From NCBI GenBank assembly GCA_019915135.1, contig JAHLMK010000028.1, positions 62,001 to 126,000 of the forward strand: 64,000 nucleotides of DNA. The letters are read 5' to 3'. The translations under genes were made by a program, and so were the position numbers. This DNA comes from Strobilurus pachycystidiatus (Eukaryota; Basidiomycota; Agaricomycetes; Agaricales; Physalacriaceae). The notes under the pieces were generated by a model, which was not told the DNA's origin, ran no database searches, and saw only the letters and a list, made by a program, of their open reading frames with translations. Below are positions 22,735-34,990 of the stretch, one piece after another (position 1 is the first letter of the stretch; each line of letters starts with the position of its first letter).

Positions 22735-23192
22735 GCACATATCCAATATAACATCGCGTGTAGAACTAGTTACAGAGCTCTCTATCACTTCTGAAGCGTC
22801 TTATGTGCGAGCTTTTGGTGCTCGACAATCTCGAAAAGACGCGTACAGCTTACCCGCCGAGATCAACTTCTCAGCTTGCACAGCATCACTGGGCTGTACA
22901 TCAATGACAGCGCGTCCAGCTGAGTCCCCGCGTCTGTTTGCGCGCGAAAACGCCTGGAGTATTCGAGGAAGTGTCGTACTATGTCTTGGTAGCGGGATAA
23001 CCAGAGTGGCAATGATGAAATATAGCGCGGGCTCCATCGAGAAGTGCCAGCGTGGCCCGAATTAAATGAACTCGTCTCCGCTTAGACAGGTGTCTTCGTT
23101 GGGGAAAACTTCAACTTCATCATATTTCACGATATTCGATTTCAATCATTCTGATCCAATCTTGTAGTAGACGTATTCACTGGTCGATGATA
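22735..23192. other. No supported gene
   Basis: The 3' flank of the JmjC-like gene. A short open frame at 22571-23065 overlaps its last exon in another frame and is not supported. Confidence 0.4.
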
Positions 23193-23260
23193 ACACCGGG
23201 GGCACGGCCCATGGAACATGTTCGTGGTGCCTTTATGGCACCACGCATGTAACTAGTCAG
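23193..23260 (+). repeat. Hairpin-bearing repeat, inverted copy at 37303-37371
   Basis: ACACCGGGGGCACGG is followed by a perfect 9-bp hairpin (CGTGGTGCC-TTTAT-GGCACCACG, 23223-23245) and then, 7 bases on, CTAG followed by T. The inverted copy at 37.3 kb has the same hairpin and CTAG. A stem followed by CTRR and T is the form of a Helitron 3' end. Against this, weaker similarity continues about 50 bases beyond CTAG in both copies, so the true repeat may be longer. Confidence 0.6.
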
Positions 23261-23612
23261 TTTTCGGGCCTCGCGGGCCCTTTTCCGCCCGTCCGAACTG
23301 GTTCGGCTTGGTGATTATTAATTCGATAGTTATCGTGAGCGATATGAATGTGTCAATATAATTCATTACTTGATAACGCGAATCTACATAAGTCAGCGCG
23401 TTACGCGCCAGTGAGATGCGTAAAAGCTCCGTCGACGCGCCTCCGCCGCCCTTCCTACGGATGTGAACTGGTATACTTACGGTGTTGATACAGCATATGT
23501 ACATACAGTGAGCGCGTACGATAGCGAATGCAATGCAAAGCGAAGCGGTGACAAGAATTACAATGTAGCAACAAAAAATAGCTCAATATACAATGAATCA
23601 GGATAGATACGA

Positions 23613-24086
23613 CTAGAAAACCTGCCAGAGGATAAGGAAAGTATCACACGCAGCAAGACAATGTATACATCGATGTGATCGCTCTGGCGGAACCAATTCC
23701 TGAAGCGGCGTTCATTCTCCGGAGTGTTGGCGTGGCGCATAATCATGGCTCTAACGCTGCCAGGGTTCTCGACCTCGTGAACGAACGGTGTACTGTCCGG
23801 AACGTACACCGTTGGCCTTGGCTCTTTTATACTGTGCGAACAGTTCAAGACCTCTCCTCCGTCCTGATAAATCAACCCTGAAGGAATGTAAACATCAGAA
23901 TTGCGGTCATTGAATTGTTGCGTACTTACGAACAAGTCTTGGATCGAAAAGCCATGAAGGTTTAACGCGCTTCTTGGTCACCCGAAGGCTCAGCCCAAAA
24001 CCCACGACAAGGGGGCGCGCGGATGTAGGGAACACCCGATTTTGGGAACATCGCCAGAGGCGACAGACGGATGTAAAACAGTGCAT
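23613..24086 (-). CDS. Small hypothetical protein next to the chromodomain gene
   Basis: From ATG 24086 the frame reads through VVGFGLSLRVTKKRVKPSWL to a GTAAGT donor near 23937. A 49-base intron leads into exon 2 (LIYQDGGEVLNCSHSIKEPR, then VYVPDSTPFVHEVENPGSVR and NERRFRNWFRQSDH). A last intron beginning GTATAC leads to a stop at 23613. The product is about 130 residues, basic first and mixed later, with no recognised domain. It starts only 22 bases after the stop of the chromodomain gene on the same strand, so the two may be one transcript or a single gene whose join I have missed. A related but broken sequence lies at the end of the large array near 34570-34670. Confidence 0.5.
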
Positions 24087-24107
24087 TGATGGATATAATG
24101 TTGTAAT

Positions 24108-24772
24108 CTACATGTCCGTTAGCGGTGACAGTGTTTCCCGCAGCCCAGCGAGAGTAACCAGTTGCTGATTATCTGTATTGAACTGTTAACGCGTCGCGCG
24201 CCAAGATTCGGCTGGGGACTGACCAGCGTTAACGATTTTCTCCCGCAGCCCTGCGAGGGCATCCTTATCTGCGACTTGTTGATTGGATGTGGGTTCGGGG
24301 GTGATCTCTCGACCGGCTGAGGATGCCAGCCGCTTTGTCGCTCGCGTTTGCTCATCTGAGCGGAGTGCGCCACACTGAATTACAGACTGGATTCCACGAT
24401 AATGAACGTACCTTTGTGCTGCGCTGTGGCATCTACTTTTTTGATCCTCTTGAGATCCTTCTTTGTGATCCCGCTGTCCCGTTGTACACGCTGCCACCAC
24501 TCTTCCAAGAGATAGCTAGATGCCCCGTTGTCGAAAGATCCCTTGGGTTCCCACCTGAGAGAGGATGGGTGTGACGCGTAGAATCGGATCCAAAACTCAC
24601 GTATTGCTGTGAGCTGAGTAACCAAACCACTTGACCCGATATTCGATAGTTTTCCGGCGCTCGGACCACCGTGCGGCATTGATAGATTCTAAAAGTGTTG
24701 TGGGTGTTGAGTACATCGAAGAGAAGAGCAAAGAAACAACGCACCAACAACATAGAGCTCGAGTTTTGGCAT
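24108..24772 (-). CDS. Small chromodomain protein (copy 1)
   Basis: Exon 1 starts at ATG 24772 (MPKLELYVV). After a GTGCGT intron, exon 2 reads ESINAARWSERRKTIEYRVK and WFGYSAHSNT; after a second intron it continues with WEPKGSFDNGASSYLLEEWW. This is the chromodomain pattern: Tyr-x-Val-Glu start, three strands with VKWxGY, the NTWEP signature and a C-terminal helix. Chromodomains bind methylated lysines, usually on histone H3. The aromatic cage positions Tyr, Trp and Tyr/Phe are present. Two further exons give a polar tail with two similar helices (DALAGLREKI; LVTLAGLRETL). Length is about 150 residues with no chromoshadow domain, so it is not a classical HP1. The intron between T and WEP is shared with the chromodomain gene at 58616-59396. 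Confidence 0.75.
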
Positions 24773-24984
24773 CTTAACGAGTGTCAGCTAAACAAATGAG
24801 AGTCAGTGACCTGGACTCTCCTTGCCCTTTTCTCCCCTTGCATTTGTATTTTTTGCATCTGACTTCTCGTAACATTGCACACGATCATATTTCATTGCCA
24901 TTGAAAGTTACCGTACCAAACGCTGTCGACGCTTACCTGCGATTTCTCTGTTGTTCTCCTTAACTTCGTGGTAAGAGAACAAGT

Positions 24985-25110
24985 GGGAAAGAATCACGTG
25001 TATACGCAGCACCCAGGCAAGTCGGCAGCGAAACGTTAAATCCGAATTCTCGGATTTAACGTCCCCGGCAGAATTTGGTTACGCTGCCGGGAGCACGTGG
25101 CCTTTTTCGC
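24985..25110 (+). repeat. Palindrome-centred repeat, inverted partner at 50775-50905
   Basis: The core is a palindrome with perfect 13-base arms, ACGTTAAATCCGA (25033-25045) and TCGGATTTAACGT (25050-25062), split by ATTC. Around it, about 120 bases match the reverse complement of 50775-50905 with scattered mismatches, including GGGAAA, ATCACGTG, AAGTCGGCAGCGAA and CGCTGCCG. This copy lies between the divergent chromodomain gene (24772) and the start of the array-1 gene (25271). Confidence 0.85.
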
Positions 25111-25270
25111 CTTGTCCTCTCTCCACCACCGTCGGTGCAAGCGACGTGTTATAAATCCCTGAGCATGAGTGTAAATTATATTTCATTGAGAGGTGTATCG
25201 AATGATGCTGTAAGCGAGCTTGAGACAAAAGAAAAGGCAGAAGACTTAGAGACAAATACAGGGAGAGTCC

Positions 25271-26164
25271 ATGCCAAATTCGTCGTTCGATTTCAGTTCC
25301 GCAATCTCTGTACCCGGCGGACATTGTGGAAACGAAGACCATCAGGCTATTGCAAGCGAACGTCTTGTCGATGGATCCTTGGCGATGGAATCGCGGACGC
25401 GTTTTGTGGTATACAAAAAGGTATGTAGCACCTGCTCGTTATGCAAAACTACAACTTATTCAAATTGAAGGCCGGTGATGCAGCTGGGAACACGCCTAAT
25501 ACATTCTTTATGAACCTTCGAAGCCGGAATTACTCTCAGGAGCAGCGAGGGTGCGTGGTGGTCTTCGAGGTGGTATGATAATCGTACTAACTACGCGAAA
25601 CACTAACTTATGAACCGACAGCGGTAAAACCGTCCGGGGAGGCCTTGTACATGCCCAACGCATCATGATCGCACGCGAGGGTCCCAAACCGGTTCTCTTT
25701 TTTTTTCCGGGAGCAACATAGCGGCGTGGCGTTTCTCGAGGAGGTATGACAGTTATGATAATTACCCGAAAGCAAAACTTATGAACCGACAGTGATAACG
25801 ACGTTCTGGGACACTTTGTATATGCCCAACGCATCGCACATGAACTTCCTGCACGGCTTCTTGTCTCGGCGGTCCTCGACGATGTATAATAAGTAACCGA
25901 ATCTCCAGCTCATGAACCGAAAGCGAAACAGGTGTTTCAATATGCTTCGTGTATGCTCAACGTACTGGGCATGAAGGCTCGAGAAACCGGCTCTCCTCCC
26001 AGGAGCAGCGAGGTAGCGTGGCGACCTTCCAGGAGGTATGAGAATCACACTCACTACGCGAAACTCTGACTTATGGACTGACATCGATAAAGCTTGTCCT
26101 GGCGCCTCAGTACATGCCCAATGCTTCTGACGTGAAGGCCCAGAAAATTTCTTCTTCCCAGGAG
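25271..26164 (+). CDS. 5' part of the array-1 gene: leader exon and degenerate exon-intron units
   Basis: An ATG at 25271 opens MPNSSFDFSSAISVPGG, which runs to a GTATGT donor near 25422. After an intron ending TTGAAG the next exon reads AGDAAGNTPNTFFMNLRSRN and YSQEQRG. From there to 26164 the sequence consists of about four weakly similar units of 150-170 bp. Each has an exon-like part starting near GGAGCAGCGAGG, a GTATGA donor, and an intron-like part ending ATGAACCGACAG. They contain the element TGCCCAACGCATC, which corresponds to GTGCCCAACGACG of the main array. The units no longer share an open frame. I read this as the old, diverged edge of the array and the 5' end of a gene made of repeated exons. 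It is uncertain whether it still makes a protein. Confidence 0.4.
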
Positions 26165-29100
26165 CAGCGGATGGCTCCGAAGGTGCCCAACGACGTCTAA
26201 GTGAACCTCCGATGGCGTTGTCAATCTCAACGCGAGATTTAGCGTATCGTTTGTGGCGTTGACAGGAAGGTAAGTTTGTGCTCGAATGTTTGGAATTCAG
26301 TAACTCATAAACGATTCAATTAGATTGGCTACGGATGGCTCCGGAGGTGCCCAACGACGTCTCAGTGAACCTCCGAGGTCGAATTTGAAAGGCAGAAAAG
26401 CGTATCACTCTGGGCGTGTACGGAAAGGTAAGTTTGTGTTCGAATCTTTCGAATTCTATAACTCATGAACGAGTCAAGCTACGGATGGCTCTGGAGGTGC
26501 CCAACGACGTCTCAGTGAACCTCCGATGTCGATCTCAACGCGAGACTTAGCGTATCGTTTGTGGCGTTGACGGGAAGGTGAGTTTGTGGTCGAATGTTTG
26601 GAATTCAGTAACTCATAAACGATTCAATTAGATTGGCTACGGATGGCTCCGGAGGTGCCCAACGACGTCTAAGTGAACCTCCGATGTCGATCTCAACGGG
26701 AGATTTAGCGTATTCTTTGTGGCGTTGACGGGAAGGTAAGTTTGTGCTCGAATGTTTGGAATTCAGTAACTCATAAGCGATTCAATTAGATTGGCTACGG
26801 AAGGCTCCGGAGGTGCCCAACGACGTCTAAGTGAACCTCCGATGTCGATCTCAACGGGAGATTTAGCGTATCGTTTGTGGCGTTGACGGGAAGGTAAGTT
26901 TGTGCTCGAATGTTTGGAATTCAGTAACTCATAAGCGATTCAATTAGATTGGCTACGGATGGCTCCGGAGGTGCCCAACGACGTCTAAGTGAACCTCCGA
27001 TGTCGATCTCAACGGGAGATTTAGCGTATCGTTTGTGGCGTTGACGGGAAGGTAAGTTTGTGCTCGAATGTTTGGATTTCAGTAACTCATAAACGATTCA
27101 ATTAGATTGGCTACGGATGGCTCTGGAGGTGCCCAACGACGTCTCAGTGAACCTCCGAGGTCGAATTTGAAAGGCAGAAAAGCGTATCACTCTGGGCGTG
27201 TACGGAAAGGTAAGTTTGTGTTCGAATCTTTCGAATTCTATAACTCATGAACGAGTCAAGCTACGGATGGCTCTGGAGGTGCCCAACGACGTCTCAGTGA
27301 ACCTCCGATGTCGATCTCAACGCGAGATTTAGCGTATCGTTTGTGGCGTTGACGGGAAGGTAAGTTTGTGCTCGAATGTTTGGAATTCAGTAACTCATAA
27401 ACGATTCAATTAGATTGGCTACGGATGGCTCTGGAGGTGCCCAACGACGTCTCAGTGAACCTCCGAGGTCGAATTTGAAAGGCAGAAAAGCGTATCACTC
27501 TGGGCGTGTACGGAAAGGTAAGTTTGTGTTCGAATCTTTCGAATTCTATAACTCATGAACGAGTCAAGCTACGGATGGCTCTGGAGGTGCCCAACGACGT
27601 CTCAGTGAACCTCCGATGTCGATCTCAACGCGAGATTTAGCGTATCGTTTGTGGCGTTGACAGGAAGGTAAGTTTGTGCTCGAATGTTTGGAATTCAGTA
27701 ACTCATAAACGATTCAATTAGATTGGCTACGGATGGCTCTGGAGGTGCCCAACGACGTCTCAGTGAACCTCCGAGGTCGAATTTGAAAGGCAGAAAAGCG
27801 TATCACTCTGGGCGTGTACGGAAAGGTAAGTTTGTGTTCGAATCTTTCGAATTCTATAACTCATGAACGAGTCAAGCTACGGATGGCTCTGGAGGTGCCC
27901 AACGACGTCTCAGTGAACCTCCGATGTCGATCTCAACGGGAGATTTAGCGTATCGTTTGTGGCGTTGACGGGAAGGTAAGTTTGTGCTCGAATGTTTGGA
28001 TTTCAGTAACTCATAAACGATTCAATTAGATTGGCTACGGATGGCTCTGGAGGTGCCCAACGACGTCTCAGTGAACCTCCGAGGTCGAATTTGAAAGGCA
28101 GAAAAGCGTATCACTCTGGGCGTGTACGGAAAGGTAAGTTTGTGTTCGAATCTTTCGAATTCTATAACTCATGAACGAGTCAAGCTACGGATGGCTCTGG
28201 AGGTGCCCAACGACGTCTCAGTGAACCTCCGATGTCGATCTCAACGCGAGACTTAGCGTATCGTTTGTGGCGTTGACGGGAAGGTGAGTTTGTGGTCGAA
28301 TGTTTGGAATTCAGTAACTCATAAACGATTCAATTAGATTGGCTACGGATGGCTCCGGAGGTGCCCAACGACGTCTAAGTGAACCTCCGATGTCGATCTC
28401 AACGGGAGATTTAGCGTATTCTTTGTGGCGTTGACGGGAAGGTAAGTTTGTGCTCGAATGTTTGGAATTCAGTAACTCATAAGCGATTCAATTAGATTGG
28501 CTACGGAAGGCTCCGGAGGTGCCCAACGACGTCTAAGTGAACCTCCGATGTCGATCTCAACGGGAGATTTAGCGTATCGTTTGTGGCGTTGACGGGAAGG
28601 TAAGTTTGTGCTCGAATGTTTGGAATTCAGTAACTCATAAGCGATTCAATTAGATTGGCTACGGATGGCTCCGGAGGTGCCCAACGACGTCTAAGTGAAC
28701 CTCCGATGTCGATCTCAACGGGAGATTTAGCGTATCGTTTGTGGCGTTGACGGGAAGGTAAGTTTGTGCTCGAATGTTTGGATTTCAGTAACTCATAAAC
28801 GATTCAATTAGATTGGCTACGGATGGCTCTGGAGGTGCCCAACGACGTCTCAGTGAACCTCCGAGGTCGAATTTGAAAGGAAGAAAAGCGTATCACTCTG
28901 GGCGTGTACGGAAAGGTAAGTTTGTGTTCGAATCTTTCGAATTCTATAACTCATGAACGAGTCAAGCTACGGATGGCTCTGGAGGTGCCCAACGACGTCT
29001 CAGTGAACCTCCGATGTTGATCTCAACGCGAGATTTAGCGTATCGTTTGTGGCGTTGACGGGAAGGTAAGTTTGTGCTCGAATGTTTGGAATTCAGTAAC

Positions 29101-32100
29101 TCATAAGCGATTCAATTAGATTGGCTACGGATGGCTCCGGAGGTGCCCAACGACGTCTAAGTGAACCTCCGATGTCGATCTCAACGGGAGATTTAGCGTA
29201 TCGTTTGTGGCGTTGACGGGAAGGTAAGTTTGTGCTCGAATGTTTGGAATTCAGTAACTCATAAACGATTCAATTAGATTGGCTACGGATGGCTCCGGAG
29301 GTGCCCAACGACGTCTCAGTGAACCTCCGATGTCGATCTCAACGGGAGATTTAGCGTATCGTTTGTGGCGTTGACGGGAATGTAAGTTTGTGTTCGAATC
29401 TTTCGAATTCTATAACTCATGAACGAGTCAAGCTACGGATGGCTCTGGAGGTGCCCAACGACGTCTCTGTGAACCTCCGATGTCGATCTCAACGGGAGAT
29501 TTAGCGTATCGTTTGTGGCGTTGACGGGAAGGTAAGTTTGTGCTCGAATGTTTGGAATTCAGTAACTCATAAGCGATTCAATTAGATTGGCTATGGATGG
29601 CTCCGGAGGTGCCCAACGACGTCTAAGTGAACCTCCGATGTCGATCTCAACGGGAGATTTAGCGTATCGTTTGTGGCGTTGACGGGAAGGTAAGTTTGTG
29701 CTCGAATGTTTGGAATTCAGTAACTCATAAACGATTCAATTAGATTGGCTACGGATGGCTCCGGAGGTGCCCAACGACGTCTCAGTGAACCTCCGAGGTC
29801 GAATTTGAAAGGCAGAAAAGCGTATCACTCTGGGCGTGTACGGAAAGGTAAGTTTGTGTTCGAATCTTTCGAATTCTATAACTCATGAACGAGTCAAGCT
29901 ACGGATGGCTCCGGAGGTGCCCAACGACGTCTAAGTGAACCTCCGATGTCGATCTCAACGCGAGACTTAGCGTATCGTTTGTGGCGTTGACGGGAAGGTA
30001 AGTTTGTGCTCGAATGTTTGGAATTCAGTAACTCATAAACGATTCAATTAGATTGGCTACGGATGGCTCTGGAGGTGCCCAACGACGTCTCAGTGAACCT
30101 CCGAGGTCGAATTTGAAAGGAAGAAAAGCGTATCACTCTGGGCGTGTACGGAAAGGTAAGTTTGTGTTCGAATCTTTCGAATTCTATAACTCATGAACGA
30201 GTCAAGCTACGGATGGCTCTGGAGGTGCCCAACGACGTCTCAGTGAACCTCCGATGTCGATCTCAACGGGAGATTTAGCGTATCGTTTGTGGCGTTGACG
30301 GGAAGGTAAGTTTGTGCTCGAATGTTTGGAATTCAGTAACTCATAAACGATTCAATTAGATTGGCTACGGATGGCTCCGGAGGTGCCCAACGACGTCTAA
30401 GTGAACCTCCGATGTCGATCTCAACGGGAGATTTAGCGTATCGTTTGTGGCGTTGACGGGAAGGTAAGTTTGTGCTCGAATGTTTGGATTTCAGTAACTC
30501 ATAAACGATTCAATTAGATTGGCTACGGATGGCTCTGGAGGTGCCCAACGACGTCTCAGTGAACCTCCGAGGTCGAATTTGAAAGGCAGAAAAGCGTATC
30601 ACTCTGGGCGTGTACGGAAAGGTAAGTTTGTGTTCGAATCTTTCGAATTCTATAACTCATGAACGAGTCAAGCTACGGATGGCTCTGGAGGTGCCCAACG
30701 ACGTCTCAGTGAACCTCCGATGTCGATCTCAACGGGAGACTTAGCGTATCGTTTGTGGCGTTGACGGGAAGGTGAGTTTGTGCTCGAATGTTTGGAATTC
30801 AGTAACTCATAAACGATTCAATTAGATTGGCTACGGATGGCTCCGGAGGTGCCCAACGACGTCTCAGTGAACCTCCGATGTCGATCTCAACGCGAGATTT
30901 AGCGTATCGTTTGTGGCGTTGACGGGAAGGTAAGTTTGTGCTCGAATGTTTGGAATTCAGTAACTCATAAACGATTCAATTAGATTGGCTACGGATGGCT
31001 CCGGAGGTGCCCAACGACGTCTCAGTGAACCTCCGATGTCGATCTCAACGCGAGATTTAGCGTATCGTTTGTGGCGTTGACGGGAAGGTAAGTTTGTGCT
31101 CGAATGTTTGGATTTCAGTAACTCATAAACGATTCAATTAGATTGGCTACGGATGGCTCTGGAGGTGCCCAACGACGTCTCAGTGAACCTCCGAGGTCGA
31201 ATTTGAAAGGAAGAAAAGCGTATCACTCTGGGCGTGTACGGAAAGGTAAGTTTGTGTTCGAATCTTTCGAATTCTATAACTCATGAACGAGTCAAGCTAC
31301 GGATGGCTCTGGAGGTGCTCAACGACGTCTCAGTGAACCTCCGATGTCGATCTCAACGCGAGATTTAGCGTATCGTTTGTGGCGTTGACGGGAAGGTAAG
31401 TTTGTGCTCGAATGTTTGGAATTCAGTAACTCATAAACGATTCAATTAGATTGGCTACGGATGGCTCCGGAGGTGCCCAACGACGTCTAAGTGAACCTCC
31501 GATGTCGATCTCAACGGGAGATTTAGCGTATCGTTTGTGGCGTTGACGGGAAGGTAAGTTTGTGCTCGAATGTTTGGATTTCAGTAACTCATAAGCGATT
31601 CAATTAGATTGGCTACGGATGGCTCTGGAGGTGCCCAACGACGTCTCAGTGAACCTCCGAGGTCGAATTTGAAAGGAAGAAAAGCGTATCACTCTGGGCG
31701 TGTACGGAAGGGTAAGTTTGTGTTCGAATCTTTCGAATTCTATAACTCATGAACGGGTCAAGCTACGGATGGCTTTGGAGGTGCCCAGCGACGTCTCAGT
31801 GAACCTCCGATGTCGATCTCAACGGGAGATTTAGCGTATCGTTTGTGGCGTTGACGGGAATGTAAGTTTGTGCTCGAATCTTTCGAATTCTATAACTCAT
31901 GAACGGGTCAAGCTACGGATGGCTTTGGAGGTGCCCAGCGACGTCTCAGTGAACCTCCGATGTCGATCTCAACGGGAGATTTAGCGTATCGTTTGTGGCG
32001 TTGACGGGAATGTAAGTTTGTGTTCGAATCTTTCGAATTCTATAACTCATGAACGAGTCAAGCTACGGATGGCTCTGGAGGTGCCCAACGACGTCTCAGT

Positions 32101-34425
32101 GAACCTCCGATGTCGATCTCAACGGGAGATTTAGCGTATCGTTTGTGGCGTTGACGGGAAGGTAAGTTTGTGCTCGAATGTTTGGATTTCAGTAACTCAT
32201 AAGCGATTCAATTAGATTGGCTACGGATGGCTCTGGAGGTGCCCAACGACGTCTCAGTGAACCTCCGAGGTCGAATTTGAAAGGAAGAAAAGCGTATCAC
32301 TCTGGGCGTGTACGGAAAGGTAAGTTTGTGTTCGAATCTTTCGAATTCTATAACTCATGAACGGGTCAAGCTACGGATGGCTTTGGAGGTGCCCAGCGAC
32401 GTCTCAGTGAACCCCCGATGTCGATCTCAACGGGAGATTTAGCGTATCGTTTGTGGCGTTGACGGGAATGTAAGTTTGTGTTCGAATCTTTCGAATTCTA
32501 TAACTCATGAACGAGTCAAGCTACGGATGGCTCTGGAGGTGCCCAACGACGTCTCAGTGAACCTCCGATGTCGATCTCAACGGGAGATTTAGCGTATCGT
32601 TTGTGGCGTTGACGGGAAGGTAAGTTTGTGCTCGAATGTTTGGAATTCAGTAACTCATAAGCGATTCAATTAGATTGGCTACGGATGGCTCCGGAGGTGC
32701 CCAACGACGTCTAAGTGAACCTCCGATGTCGATCTCAACGGGAGATTTAGCGTATCGTTTGTGGCGTTGACGGGAAGGTAAGTTTGTGCTCGAATGTTTG
32801 GATTTCAGTAACTCATAAGCGATTCAATTAGATTGGCTACGGATGGCTCTGGAGGTGCCCAACGACGTCTCAGTGAACCTCCGAGGTCGAATTTGAAAGG
32901 AAGAAAAGCGTATCACTCTGGGCGTGTACGGAAAGGTAAGTTTGTGTTCGAATCTTTCGAATTCTATAACTCATGAACGGGTCAAGCTACGGATGGCTTT
33001 GGAGGTGCCCAGCGACGTCTCAGTGAACCTCCGATGTCGATCTCAACGGGAGATTTAGCGTATCTTTTGTGGCGTTGACAGGAAGGTAAGTTTGTGCTCG
33101 AATGTTTGGAATTCAGTAACTCATGAACGGGTCAAGCTACGGATGGCTTTGGAGGTGCCCAGCGACGTCTCAGTGAACCTCCGATGTCGATCTCAACGGG
33201 AGATTTAGCGTATCGTTTGTGGCGTTGACGGGAATGTAAGTTTGTGTTCGAATCTTTCGAATTCTATAACTCATGAACGAGTCAAGCTACGGATGGCTCC
33301 GGAGGTGCCCAACGACGTCTCAGTGAACCTCCGATGTCGATCTCAACGGGAGATTTAGCGTATCGTTTGTGGCGTTGACGGGAAGGTAAGTTTGTGCTCG
33401 AATGTTTGGAATTCAGTAACTCATAAGCGATTCAATTAGATTGGCTACGGATGGCTCCGGAGGTGCCCAACGACGTCTAAGTGAACCTCCGATGTCGATC
33501 TCAACGGGAGATTTAGCGTATCGTTTGTGGCGTTGACGGGAAGGTAAGTTTGTGCTCGAATGTTTGGATTTCAGTAACTCATAAGCGATTCAATTAGATT
33601 GGCTACGGATGGCTCTGGAGGTGCCCAACGACGTCTCAGTGAACCTCCGAGGTCGAATTTGAAAGGAAGATAAGCGTATCACTCTGGGCGTGTACGGAAA
33701 GGTAAGTTTGTGCTCGAATGTTTGGAATTCAGTAACTCATAAGCGATTCAATTAGATTGGCTACGGATGGCTCCGGAGGTGCCCAACGACGTCTAAGTGA
33801 ACCTCCGATGTCGATCTCAACGGGAGATTTAGCGTATCGTTTGTGGCGTTGACGGGAAGGTAAGTTTGTGCTCGAATGTTTGGAATTCAGTAACTCATAA
33901 ACGATTCAATTAGATTGGCTACGGATGCTCTGGAGGTGCCCAACGACGTCTCAGTGAACCTCCGAGGTCGAATTTGAAAGGAAGAAAAGCGTATCACTCT
34001 GGGCGTGTACGGAAAGGTAAGTTTGTGTTCGAATCTTTCGAATTCTATAACTCATGAACGAGTCAAGCTACGGATGGCTCTGGAGGTGCCCAACGACGTC
34101 TCAGTGAACCTCCGATGTCGATCTCAACGCGAGATTTAGCGTATCGTTTGTGGCGTTGACGGGAAGGTAAGTTTGTGCTCGAATGTTTGGAATTCAGTAA
34201 CTCATAAGCGCTTCAATTAGATTGGCTACGGATGGCTCCGGAGGTGCCCAACGACGTCTAAGTGAACCTCCGATGTCGATCTCAACGGGAGATTTAGCGT
34301 ATCGTTTGTGGCGTTGACGGGAAGGTAAGTTTGTGCTCGAATGTTTGGATTTCAGTAACTCATAAGCGATTCAATTAGATTGGCTACGGATGGCTCTGGA
34401 GGTGCCCAACGACGTGTATGGGACC
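26165..34425 (+). repeat. Array 1: about 54 tandem exon-intron-like units of about 155 bp
   Basis: I count about 54 copies of the core GGTGCCCAACGACGTCT at a mean spacing of about 155 bp. Each unit has an exon-like part (99 or 104 bases) ending GGGAAG or GGAAAG, followed by GTAAGT and an intron-like part of 51 or 54 bases ending GTCAAG or CAATTAG. Two main types alternate. Type II (AATTTGAAAGG... 51-base intron) encodes, when spliced, an open 33-residue repeat starting ATDGSGGAQRRLSEPPRS. Type I (CTCAACGGGAG... 54-base intron) has an in-frame TGA near the exon end and an acceptor that shifts frame. Blocks of many units are themselves repeated: rare variants such as GTGAGTTTGTGGTCG recur about 1708 bp apart (26.58 and 28.29 kb). 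The last unit near 34400 breaks off into unique sequence. Confidence 0.95.
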
Positions 34426-34990
34426 GTCCAAGATCCTTTTTGTAAGGAGAAGCTCCGACTTTGGACAGCGAAAGCGCATGTCTTTGAGCTTCGAGATTGT
34501 CTACTCATACCCCCACCCGCACCCAACCCTGGCCATTCCGGCCCCTATCCCGGAGGAGGGCGAAACTATCGTCCGCGCGTCCCCTTGTCGTGGGCCTCTG
34601 GGCTTATACCCAACTAAGAACGCGTTAAACGTAACGCCAACCTTTTCCAGCCTGGATCAGTAAGTCTCTGCCTGTGCGCTTGCTGTTGGTTGTTCATGTC
34701 TCCATCTTACTAGTTGCGCTCGGCACCATCCATTTGGTAAACATCCATGCCCGAGATAACCATCCTTGGTCAAGAAACTATTCAATTTGGAAACGCAATC
34801 GCCCAAACAACGTTTGTTCTTTCATTCGGTCTGATCACACAACAACCGTCGCAAGGGACAAGTACATTTCCCCTGCATGTTCGTGCAACACTCAACCGAC
34901 CTTCTGGGCCTTGAGGACGCTGCTGTCGACGGCTTACTAGTGCGACGAACTTTCGCATGATTTGACCCGTTCCTACGGTGGGGGCTGCCG
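34426..34990 (+). other. Coding-like sequence after array 1
   Basis: One frame reads SYPHPHPTLAIPAPIPEEGE and RGPLGLYPTKNALNVTP up to a GTAAGT donor at about 34661. A later open piece reads MPEITILGQETIQFGN, then IAQTTFVLSFGLITQQPSQG. These look like exons of the gene that array 1 belongs to, or of a neighbour, but stops follow and I cannot build a full model. Bases 34565-34630 resemble, inverted, part of the small gene near 24.0 kb. Confidence 0.4.

Noticed and set aside
26165..34425. CRISPR-like array
   Set aside because: Units are about 155 bp, nearly identical throughout, with no short repeat separating unique spacers, and the genome is eukaryotic.
26165..34425. Centromeric satellite
   Set aside because: Length and unit size would allow it, but the array is only about 8 kb, lies among genes and has exon-intron form; nothing in the sequence points to a centromere.
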